A program made the translations under genes and the position numbers. A DNA stretch of 64,000 bases, taken from NCBI GenBank assembly GCA_045531965.1, contig JAZSFA010000113.1:62001-126000 (forward strand), given 5' to 3'. This DNA is from CAMEON01 sp045531965. Its GTDB lineage: Bacteria > Bacillota > Clostridia > Oscillospirales > CAG-272. This document shows positions 8,097-14,705 of this stretch, in pieces. Below the pieces are notes generated by a model. It was given only the letters and a program-made list of their open reading frames with translations, did not search any database and was not told where the DNA came from. Positions within the stretch are counted from its first letter, which is position 1. Each line of letters begins with the position of its first letter.

Positions 8097-9605
8097 ATGA
8101 AAAAACGTGTCATGAACCTTGTAAACTTCGTTCGTGGTTGTGAGCCTCGCCAGCCTTGGCAGGATCTTTATACGCCCATCAAGGAAGAAATCGCCATCAA
8201 CAAGCATTATGGTTTTGATCATACCGTACTGATGCAGTACGATGCCCTCATTCGGTCTGACATGGTGGAACTGATGAAAACCGAAATGGATGATCATATG
8301 GAGTTGGGTCTTTGGTTTGAGATGGGACGCCCTCTTGTTGAGGCTGTAGGGATTGAATGGCGCGGTCGTCCCGGGTATGATTGGGACTGGTTTGTCAATC
8401 CCGGATTCTTGCCCGCCTATACCCCCCGGCAGAGAGAAGCGATCATTGACGAGGCCTTCCGACTTTTCAAAGATACTTTCGGATATTATCCTCAGGTGGC
8501 AGGCTCTTGGCTTATAGATATACACTCCCTCGCCTACATGAGCGACAAATACGATATGAAGGCTTTTTGTGTGTGCCGCGAGCAGTTTGCCGTGGATGCC
8601 TATACTTTGTGGGGGGGCTACTACAGCGGCGGTTTCTATCCTTCTCGCAAGAATATGCTCTGTCCCGCCCAAACGCCCGAAGCTGGCATCACCACCCCGT
8701 TGTTTCGTATGCTGGGTCTTGACCCCATGTACGGCTACGACGAGCAGAAATACACCGACAAGATCTGGGGATGTCCCACCATGGAACCTGTTTGGGGTCC
8801 CGGAACCAACCCCAATGTGGTGGATTGGTATTTGGACACCTATTACAAGAACCCCTGCCTGACCTTGTCTCAAATGACCACAGGGCAGGAAAACAGTTTT
8901 GGGTGGGATATGATTCAAAACGGCTACCGTATGCAAGCCAAAAAGATCGCCGCATATCGTGACAAGGGACTTATATCCGTGGAAAAGCTGGGAGATACGG
9001 GCGAAGCTTATCAGAAAGCGCACAAGATCACCCCCGCCTCGGCTCTTTGCGCCACTACCGACTGGACAGGGAACGGACATCAGTCCGTATGGTACAGCTG
9101 TGCCAATTATCGTACCAACCTATTCCTTCACGAGGGGCGGCTTTTCTTTCGCGATATAACCAAATTCGACGATCGCTATGCAGAGCGTTATCTGACCGAA
9201 GCCTGCACAGCATGGGATGCGCGCTATGATAATCTTCCCATGGTGGACGGAAGACTTTGGAGTAAAGACGGCAAGCATAGCGAGCTGGTCGTCTCTCGCC
9301 CCGTCAAAGCCATGACTTGCATTGAAAAGGGACAATCTCTCGAAATAGACCTCTTGTTTGCCGACGGTTGTCATGGACTCATTCTCTTGACGCCGGAACG
9401 CATTCTGACGCAAGCTTGCGGTAATCTTTTCTACCGTTTAGGCACCCCCGATGCCAAAATTATATGTGACAAAGATAACTTCTCCTTTGTCTATCATAAT
9501 TTCTCCTACAGCATAGCCGTTCAAGCCGGCGTGGCTGCCGACGAAGATGGCTATATACTCAGCGAATCAGAAGGCAAGATTCTCCTTGAAATGGCGCTGA
9601 AATAA
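8097..9605 (+). CDS. Uncharacterised protein, possibly a polysaccharide deacetylase/GH57-like barrel
   Basis: 502 residues, no signal peptide, so cytoplasmic. I do not recognise a defined family. The first 330 residues (FDHTVLMQYDALIR, then GYYPQVAGSWLIDIHSLAYM near 130-150, CREQFAVDAYTLWGG, then PTMEPVWGPGTNP) read like an irregular beta/alpha barrel of the NodB/GH57/GH38 type, with conserved-looking D/H pairs. The last about 150 residues look beta-rich. AAAGGAGA precedes the ATG. Its partner 26 bases downstream is a PHP phosphoesterase, so the pair may act on a phosphorylated sugar or glycan fragment; this is inference only. Confidence 0.6.
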   Translation: MKKRVMNLVNFVRGCEPRQPWQDLYTPIKEEIAINKHYGFDHTVLMQYDALIRSDMVELMKTEMDDHMELGLWFEMGRPLVEAVGIEWRGRPGYDWDWFVNPGFLPAYTPRQREAIIDEAFRLFKDTFGYYPQVAGSWLIDIHSLAYMSDKYDMKAFCVCREQFAVDAYTLWGGYYSGGFYPSRKNMLCPAQTPEAGITTPLFRMLGLDPMYGYDEQKYTDKIWGCPTMEPVWGPGTNPNVVDWYLDTYYKNPCLTLSQMTTGQENSFGWDMIQNGYRMQAKKIAAYRDKGLISVEKLGDTGEAYQKAHKITPASALCATTDWTGNGHQSVWYSCANYRTNLFLHEGRLFFRDITKFDDRYAERYLTEACTAWDARYDNLPMVDGRLWSKDGKHSELVVSRPVKAMTCIEKGQSLEIDLLFADGCHGLILLTPERILTQACGNLFYRLGTPDAKIICDKDNFSFVYHNFSYSIAVQAGVAADEDGYILSESEGKILLEMALK

Positions 9606-9631
9606 AGTTTTGAAAAGAGGCGACTATATCC

Positions 9632-10420
9632 ATGACGATCAATTATCATACACATACCGTCCGCTGCTGTCATGCATCTCAAGATAACGATGCCACATAT
9701 GCAGAGGTAGCACACAACACGGGTCTTCGGGAGTTAGGGTTTTCAGATCACGTGCCCTACCCCTTTGAAGATCAGCATTTTTCCGGTTGCCGCATGAGAT
9801 GCTCGGAGCTTTCCGATTACATGAGCAGTCTCACGGCATTAAAGTCCGCCTACGCGGGTCGCATGGATATCCACATTGGCTTTGAGGCAGAGTATTATCC
9901 CGCCTATTTTGACAAGTTGCTTGACCTACTGGCACCATATCCCTGCGAGTATCTGATCCTCGGTCAGCATTTTATCAATAACGAGATCGGCGAACCCTAT
10001 AACGGTGGAGTTACAGACTCGGCGGAGCGGTTACACATATACACAGAGCAATGTAAGCGCGCTATGGATACGGGAAGATTCACCTATCTTGCCCACCCTG
10101 ATCTACTGCATTTCATCGGAGATGAATCCTTCTACCGCCGGGAAGCCCGTGCCTTGTGCCGCGCCGCCAAAGACCATGGGATGCCCATAGAATTCAACTT
10201 ATTGGGTTTCATTCAGAATCGTCACTATCCTCGCCGCGCTTTTTGGGAAGAAGCCGCAGTGATCAGCCCTCAAGTCATCCTTGGCTGGGACGCGCACTCC
10301 CCTCAATGGATGGAGCAACCTGAAAAGGAAGCTGAGGCGCGCGCCTATCTGCTTGAATTAGGTATGACCCCCATAGACAACCTCACCTTGGTCGATCCTT
10401 TATTTGACAGAAGACCATAA
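9632..10420 (+). CDS. PHP-domain phosphoesterase, histidinol-phosphatase HisK-like
   Basis: 262 residues. PHP metal-binding motifs: HTH at residues 6-8, FSDHVPYPF with D/H near 39-40, GFEAEYYP near 82-89, GQHFI near 113, AHPDL near 155, and GWDAHSP near 222, which are the positions expected for a trinuclear metal site. In Bacilli this family removes phosphate from histidinol phosphate; no his genes are nearby, so another phosphate ester is possible. AAGAGG ribosome site; second gene of a two-gene unit ended by a strong terminator. Confidence 0.8.
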   Translation: MTINYHTHTVRCCHASQDNDATYAEVAHNTGLRELGFSDHVPYPFEDQHFSGCRMRCSELSDYMSSLTALKSAYAGRMDIHIGFEAEYYPAYFDKLLDLLAPYPCEYLILGQHFINNEIGEPYNGGVTDSAERLHIYTEQCKRAMDTGRFTYLAHPDLLHFIGDESFYRREARALCRAAKDHGMPIEFNLLGFIQNRHYPRRAFWEEAAVISPQVILGWDAHSPQWMEQPEKEAEARAYLLELGMTPIDNLTLVDPLFDRRP

Positions 10421-10433
10421 AACTGAACGCCAA

Positions 10434-10461
10434 AAGCCTGTTCGTTTGAACAGGCTTTTTG
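10434..10461 (+). terminator. Rho-independent terminator after PHP gene
   Basis: AAGCCTGTTC-GTTT-GAACAGGCTT hairpin followed by T-rich tail (10456-10461). Confidence 0.9.
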
Positions 10462-10511
10462 TTCGGCCAAAGATCCCCCTGTGAAGGATTCAACCGTTCA
10501 TGTGGCAAAAC

Positions 10512-10543
10512 AAAAAAGCCTCCACCAAAGTGGAAGCTTTTTT
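10512..10543 (-). terminator. Terminator of the ribosomal protein operon
   Basis: Hairpin CTTCCAC/GTGGAGG type with A/T runs on both sides; on the minus strand it follows rplA. It shows the operon ends here and does not continue into rplJL. Confidence 0.85.
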
Positions 10544-10564
10544 ATCAATGTTTCTCAGCTCAAA

Positions 10565-11260
10565 TCAGCTCAGCTTAGACTGGTTGATCTTGATACCGGG
10601 GCCCATGGTGGAAGCAATCACGCAGGACTTGATATACTGACCCTTAGCAGCAGCGGGCTTAGCCTTAATAACTGCGCCAACCAGGGTATCGAAGTTAGCC
10701 TGGAGCTTCTCTGCACCGAAGGATGCCTTACCGATGGGGCAGTGGATAATGTTGGTCTTGTCGAGACGGTACTCGATCTTACCGGCCTTAGCCTCGCGAA
10801 CAGCCTTGGCAACATCGTTGGTAACGGTGCCTGCCTTGGGAGAGGGCATCAGACCCTTGGGACCCAGAACCTTACCCAGACGACCGATGGTACCCATCAT
10901 GTCGGGGGAAGCAATGACGACGTCGAAGTCGAACCAGTTTTCCTTCTGGATCTTCTCGGCGTACTCAACACCACCAACGTAATCTGCGCCAGCCTCCTGA
11001 GCCTTGGCGATGTTATCGCCCTTAGCGAATACCAGGATCTTCACAGTCTTACCGGTACCGTTGGGCAGAACAACTGCACCACGAACCTGCTGGTCAGCGT
11101 GACGGGAGTCAACACCCAAACGGATGTGGATCTCGATGGTCTCATCGAACTTTGCCTTGGAAGTCTGGCAAACCAGAGCCAGAGCCTCGGCGGGATCATA
11201 CATTTTGCTCTTGTCGATCAGCTTTACGCTGTCGGAATACTTCTTTCCTACTTTAGCCAT
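10565..11260 (-). CDS. rplA: Ribosomal protein uL1
   Basis: 231 residues, full length for L1, the 23S rRNA L1-stalk protein that helps release deacylated tRNA and can repress its own operon. Seen: MAKVGKKY start, IHIRLGVDSRHADQQVRG near 45-62, MGTIGRLGKVLGPKGLMPSPK near 130-150 (the conserved rRNA-binding loop), and TMGPGIKI at the C-terminus. 17 bases downstream of rplK, with which it must be co-transcribed. Confidence 0.98.
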   Translation of the reverse strand: MAKVGKKYSDSVKLIDKSKMYDPAEALALVCQTSKAKFDETIEIHIRLGVDSRHADQQVRGAVVLPNGTGKTVKILVFAKGDNIAKAQEAGADYVGGVEYAEKIQKENWFDFDVVIASPDMMGTIGRLGKVLGPKGLMPSPKAGTVTNDVAKAVREAKAGKIEYRLDKTNIIHCPIGKASFGAEKLQANFDTLVGAVIKAKPAAAKGQYIKSCVIASTMGPGIKINQSKLS

Positions 11261-11277
11261 TTCCGTACACCTCCGAA

Positions 11278-11703
11278 TTAGTCTACCACGGTGATACCCA
11301 TGGAACGAGCGGTACCTGCGATCATGCTCATAGCAGCCTCGAGGGAACCTGCGTTCAGGTCGGGCATCTTGGTTTCTGCGATCTTCTTCACCTGCTCCTT
11401 GGTGATGCTTGCCACCTTGGTCTTGTTGGGCTTGTCGGATGCAGTCTCGATGCCGGCAGCCTTCTTAATCAGGACGGGAGCGGGGGGAGTCTTGGTGATG
11501 AAGGTGAAGGAACGGTCAGCGTACACAGTAATGACAACGGGAATGATCAGACCGATGTCATTCTTGGTGCGCTCGTTGAATTCCTTGGTGAATACGGGAA
11601 TAGCCACACCGTACTGACCCAGAGCGGGACCTACGGGAGGCTGAGGGGTTGCCTTACCGGCAGGAAGCTGGAGCTTGATATAACCCATAATTTTCTTTGC
11701 CAT
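11278..11703 (-). CDS. rplK: Ribosomal protein uL11
   Basis: 141 residues, complete. Binds the GTPase-associated centre of 23S rRNA. Seen: KLQLPAGKATPQPPVGPALG near 9-28 (conserved proline-rich hinge), FTFITKTPPAPVLIKKAAG, and GTARSMGITV at the C-terminus. GGAGG-like site before the ATG. A 155-base gap to nusG holds a possible structured leader. Confidence 0.98.
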   Translation of the reverse strand: MAKKIMGYIKLQLPAGKATPQPPVGPALGQYGVAIPVFTKEFNERTKNDIGLIIPVVITVYADRSFTFITKTPPAPVLIKKAAGIETASDKPNKTKVASITKEQVKKIAETKMPDLNAGSLEAAMSMIAGTARSMGITVVD

Positions 11704-11730
11704 AATTGAATTCCTCCATTTGTGGTACTT

Positions 11731-11771
11731 GTGCGGGAGATTTGCCAGAGGCGATATTTTCTCCCTCCCAC
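11731..11771 (-). promoter_or_regulatory. Structured leader before rplK (possible L1-binding site)
   Basis: On the minus strand GTGGGAG (11771-11765) can pair with CTCCCGCAC (11739-11731) around an inner GCC/GGC helix. L1 commonly represses rplKA by binding a stem of this sort in the leader. I see the stem, not the diagnostic L1 loop, so the role is tentative. No promoter was seen inside the nusG-rplK gap. Confidence 0.3.
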
Positions 11772-11858
11772 GGGCGACAGCTTAATGGTGTTGCGTCGCC
11801 GTTATTTTGTCAGTTTTAGCGGATAACGCCGCCAAAGCTTGCCATTTAGCAGCTTTGT

Positions 11859-12398
11859 TTATTGCGCGAGCTTGATATCAGAGCTATCAAGCTCCACGGG
11901 GATGTCACGGCGGCCTCTCTTGACCAGAACCGTAACCTTCCGAAGATCTTCGGAGATGGATTGGATGACACCTTGGTAACCTTCAAACATACCGCTAACG
12001 ATAGATACTTCGTCGCCTTCGTTGAAGTTCAGATGCACCTTGACCTCTTCAAAGTTCAGTCGAGCCACCTCTTCTTCGGTAAGAGGGGTGGGACGAGAGC
12101 CGGGACCTACAAAGCCCGTGACACCGGTGATGTTTCTGACCGCGTGCCAGCTCTCACCCGTCATGATCATCTTAATGAATACATAGGTAGGGAACACCTT
12201 GACTTCCACAGTCTTTTCCTCAGCACCGTTCTTCTCAATGACCGTCTCAACGGGTATGCGGATGTCGAAAATCAAATTTCCGAGACCGCGGTTTTCAACA
12301 ATTTTTTCAAGGTTCGCTTTAACCTTGCTTTCGTAGCCGGAATAAGTATGCGCCACATACCATTGCAGGCCTTCATTCAGTTCGTCGATATTGCTCAT
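11859..12398 (-). CDS. nusG: Transcription elongation/termination factor NusG
   Basis: 179 residues, normal length. The NGN domain begins WYVAHTYSGYE (residues 13-23) with FPTYVFIKM near 69-77 and GVTGFVGPG near 92-100. The KOW motif is EGDEVSIVSGMFEGYQGVI near 128-146. It binds RNA polymerase and modulates pausing, Rho action and coupling with the ribosome. It follows secE by 27 bases, the conserved order. Confidence 0.98.
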   Translation of the reverse strand: MSNIDELNEGLQWYVAHTYSGYESKVKANLEKIVENRGLGNLIFDIRIPVETVIEKNGAEEKTVEVKVFPTYVFIKMIMTGESWHAVRNITGVTGFVGPGSRPTPLTEEEVARLNFEEVKVHLNFNEGDEVSIVSGMFEGYQGVIQSISEDLRKVTVLVKRGRRDIPVELDSSDIKLAQ

Positions 12399-12425
12399 GA
12401 CACTTCCCTATCCTTGAACCACTGA

Positions 12426-13013
12426 TCACTGGAACAGATCTCTCAGAAGCATGATACCTCTGGAGAAAGCAAAGTCCATCAGACCAATAGCTACTGCCAG
12501 GATGAGAATGATCACAAGAACGACGATGGAGTTTTTCTTCAGCTTGTCCTTAGGACACCAGACGATCTTGCCGCATTCGCTCTTCAAGGCTTTGACATAG
12601 CCGGGGATCTTCTTACGGAAGACGATCAGCAGAGCAACAGCCGCAAGAATGATCACAGCGCCTACGCCCAGGTTGATCACCAAACGCTTCACATCCTCGG
12701 AGGACATACCTTCGTCCTTCTTATCAGAGGAAGTCGTACCGGCGGTCGTGCCCGCAGTGGTACCGGCGGTCGTGCCTGCCGTAGTACCGGCAGTCGTGCC
12801 TGCAGTAGTACCGGCAGTCGTTTCATCGGATGTACCGTCAGCCTCAGTTACGGCTTCGGTAACAGCCTCAGTCACAGCTTCGGTATCAACAGTACCCTCG
12901 GCTTCGGTTGCATCTTCTGCAAAGCCGGGAAGTACAGCAAAGGACAGGAGCATCAGCACAGACAGAACAGCCGCAAGGAGGGCAAGTCTTCTGCTCGTGT
13001 TTTTAGCAGTCAT
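12426..13013 (-). CDS. secE: SecE preprotein translocase subunit with long N-terminal extension
   Basis: The last about 60 residues are a normal SecE: a cytoplasmic amphipathic helix KALKSECGKIVWCPKDK (141-157) and a TM helix (162-182). SecE clamps SecY in the membrane. Bacillota SecE is usually 60-75 residues; this one has 195. Residues 8-33 form a signal-peptide-like TM segment, 34-100 an acidic then Thr-rich linker with seven TTAG units (65-94), and 108-133 a further TM. The predicted topology (N-in, linker outside, amphipathic helix inside) is self-consistent and like three-TM SecE. The start at 13013 is fixed by GGGAGGAA 5 bases upstream; a TTG at 13028 lies upstream of that site and is less likely. 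Confidence 0.9.
   Translation of the reverse strand: MTAKNTSRRLALLAAVLSVLMLLSFAVLPGFAEDATEAEGTVDTEAVTEAVTEAVTEADGTSDETTAGTTAGTTAGTTAGTTAGTTAGTTAGTTSSDKKDEGMSSEDVKRLVINLGVGAVIILAAVALLIVFRKKIPGYVKALKSECGKIVWCPKDKLKKNSIVVLVIILILAVAIGLMDFAFSRGIMLLRDLFQ
12732..12821. repeat. 12/24-base tandem repeat inside secE
   Basis: About seven 12-base units (two alternating codings of Thr-Thr-Ala-Gly, giving a 24-base superperiod). A shorter TEAV-coding repeat follows at about 12843-12890. Perfect frame preservation indicates selection on the protein. Repeat number is likely to vary by slippage. Confidence 0.9.
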
Positions 13014-13028
13014 GTCATTTCCTCCCAA

Positions 13029-13190
13029 TTACTTAGACTCTCTGTGCAGAGTGTGCTTGCGGCAGAATTTGCAGTGCTTCTTCAGCTCAAGTCGATCAGG
13101 GTCATTCTTCTTGTTCTTCATTGTGTCATAGTTTCTCTGCTTGCACTCGGTGCAGACCAGAGTTACTCTGACTCTTACATCATTAGCCAT
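13029..13190 (-). CDS. rpmG: Ribosomal protein bL33
   Basis: 53 residues, with both zinc-binding pairs, CTEC (13-16) and CKFC (40-43), so this is the zinc-containing C+ paralogue type. The start MANDVRVRV follows GGAGG by 10 bases; an in-frame ATG six codons upstream overlaps that site and is less likely. First gene of rpmG-secE-nusG-rplK-rplA. Confidence 0.95.
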   Translation of the reverse strand: MANDVRVRVTLVCTECKQRNYDTMKNKKNDPDRLELKKHCKFCRKHTLHRESK

Positions 13191-13344
13191 GTTTTCGGCA
13201 CCTCCCATATTAAATTTTGCAATATCACCCGACATGAGTGATCTTGCCGTGTGTACCTCCCTCCGGAAGCGGTATTGCCGACTTCAAATTCGTGGCGCAA
13301 ATTTGAAAGCGCGACAAAAAAGCCCAATTCGCAGAGGTAACGAC

Positions 13345-13373
13345 ATTATATCATAGATCAAGTCGTATGTCAA
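13345..13373 (-). promoter_or_regulatory. Sigma-A promoter of rpmG-secE-nusG-rplKA
   Basis: Minus-strand TTGACA (13368-13373), 17 bases, TATAAT (13345-13350); perfect consensus. It leaves a leader of about 150 bases before rpmG in which I recognise no known motif. Confidence 0.92.
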
Positions 13374-13440
13374 TGGTATTTTTATGGATTTTCCAAAGTT
13401 TTTTTGCGTTTTTATCATACATTTATCATAAAAACACGGC

Positions 13441-13467
13441 TCTCAACTACATCTTTACAAGTTGAGA
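13441..13467. promoter_or_regulatory. 27-base inverted repeat between regulator and rpmG promoter
   Basis: TCTCAACT-11-AGTTGAGA, perfect 8-base arms. It is followed on the plus strand by ACATTTTTG. It may be an operator for the neighbouring S24 regulator, or a second terminator for it. Neither can be decided by eye. Confidence 0.4.
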
Positions 13468-13480
13468 CATTTTTGGGGGC

Positions 13481-13517
13481 AAAAAAACAGGCAGTCCTTT
13501 AACAGGGCTGCCCATTT
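13481..13517 (-). terminator. Terminator of the S24 regulator gene
   Basis: Minus-strand GGGCAGCCCTG-type stem pairing with AGGACTGCC, then TTTTTTT (13487-13481). Confidence 0.8.
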
Positions 13518-13554
13518 TTGCGCTTATGTTTTCCGTTATATAAATTAGGTAGTC

Positions 13555-14538
13555 TTATTTTCTTTTGAGCTTGCCGACAACACGACCACAGCAAACAACT
13601 TGGTTGAAATCCTTCAGCATGATCGGTGCATAGGCATCGTTGAGAGAGATCAGGCAATCGCCACCATATTTTTTGAAATAACCCGAACCATCCAGCACGA
13701 AAATCCCCAGCTCGCCCTCTTCAACGTATTCGCAGTTCTCTACCAGCAGCACATCACCGGAATGATATTTAGGCTCCATACTATCGCCCGCAATACGCAG
13801 GGCAAAATCCGCCTCTTGGGTCTTCGGAGTATCCGGAATCATGATCTCCGATCTTGTGCTCTCGGACAAAAATTCACCCACACCGGCAGACACAGGCAAA
13901 TCGTAAAGCGAGATGCGGCGGCGCTCCAAACCCGTGGACAACCCTCCTCGCACAATACTGCGTTCGACCACAGGCGCAGATCCGCCGGTGGCAGGTACCC
14001 CGGACTCAGCAGACGAAAGGTTGGTCGCTGCTCCCGGCGTTGTTAAGAAGTGGTATCGATAAGCTTCGCTTTGCTTGCTGACAGACTCCACCACACGATC
14101 GGAAGCCAAAGTTTCCTGCTCCGCCCGGCGGGTGCCAACACGGCGAGAAGCACGCTTTTGTTCCGCCATATTTCGAAGCAGGAGTGCTTCCTCAGCCGAC
14201 TGTCGGGCTGTCCTGTCACGTTCCTTCTCCATTACCACAGCAATCAAAGAACGACCGTAATCATCCAGCATACGATAGGTTTCTACCCATTGAATTTCCT
14301 CGGCAGCGAGAGTATAATTATGGGTGTTTTCAGGTTCCCCTGTAATAATATAATCCAAAGAGCAATCCAATGCGCGGCAAATCGCCACTATGTTCACAAG
14401 CTTGGGAGAATCGCTGATCCCCGCCAAAAGCTTTGACAACGTTCCCAATGGGATCCCCGTCATATCCGACAGCTTTTCATTGGTAATTTTTCGTTCGCTT
14501 TTAATTTTCTTAATTCGATCCAGATAGGTTTCCTGCAC
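13555..14538 (-). CDS. XRE-family regulator with S24 (LexA/CI-like) self-cleaving domain
   Basis: 327 residues. Residues 5-65 are an XRE helix-turn-helix (NEKLSDMTGIPLGTLSKLLAG, in two parts, around 20-40). A variable linker of about 140 residues, partly charged, follows, then an S24 domain with Ala218-Gly219 in VSAGVGEF as the likely cleavage site, Ser253 in AGDSMEP, and Lys289/290 as general base. Such repressors are inactivated by RecA-stimulated self-cleavage, or act as stress regulators. The GTG start at 14538 is favoured: GGAGG lies 8 bases upstream, inside a longer open frame that begins at 14571. No prophage genes are adjacent. Confidence 0.85.
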   Translation of the reverse strand: MQETYLDRIKKIKSERKITNEKLSDMTGIPLGTLSKLLAGISDSPKLVNIVAICRALDCSLDYIITGEPENTHNYTLAAEEIQWVETYRMLDDYGRSLIAVVMEKERDRTARQSAEEALLLRNMAEQKRASRRVGTRRAEQETLASDRVVESVSKQSEAYRYHFLTTPGAATNLSSAESGVPATGGSAPVVERSIVRGGLSTGLERRRISLYDLPVSAGVGEFLSESTRSEIMIPDTPKTQEADFALRIAGDSMEPKYHSGDVLLVENCEYVEEGELGIFVLDGSGYFKKYGGDCLISLNDAYAPIMLKDFNQVVCCGRVVGKLKRK

Positions 14539-14589
14539 CACAAGCACCTCCGCACGGCGCAAAACGCGCATCGTTCTTTATTTGGAATT

Positions 14590-14618
14590 ATTATAGCACA
14601 CTTTTTTTGATTTGTAAA
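14590..14618 (-). promoter_or_regulatory. Sigma-A promoter of the S24 regulator
   Basis: Minus-strand TTTACA (14613-14618), 17 bases, TATAAT (14590-14595). The expected transcription start near 14583 gives a short leader before the GTG. Confidence 0.85.
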
Positions 14619-14660
14619 TAGGTTTTTAAAATATTTTTCCGCTTTCGAGCAATTTTCGTT

Positions 14661-14696
14661 AAAAAGAGTCGGAATCCCGCATAAGGATTCCGACTC
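14661..14696 (-). terminator. Terminator of the large surface protein gene
   Basis: GAGTCGGAATCC/GGATTCCGACTC 12-base stem followed on the minus strand by TTTTT. Confidence 0.9.
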
Positions 14697-14705
14697 AGCA
14701 GAAAA

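Noticed and set aside
12732..12890. Possible CRISPR-like tandem repeat
   Set aside because: Units are 12/24 bases with no spacers and lie in frame inside secE.
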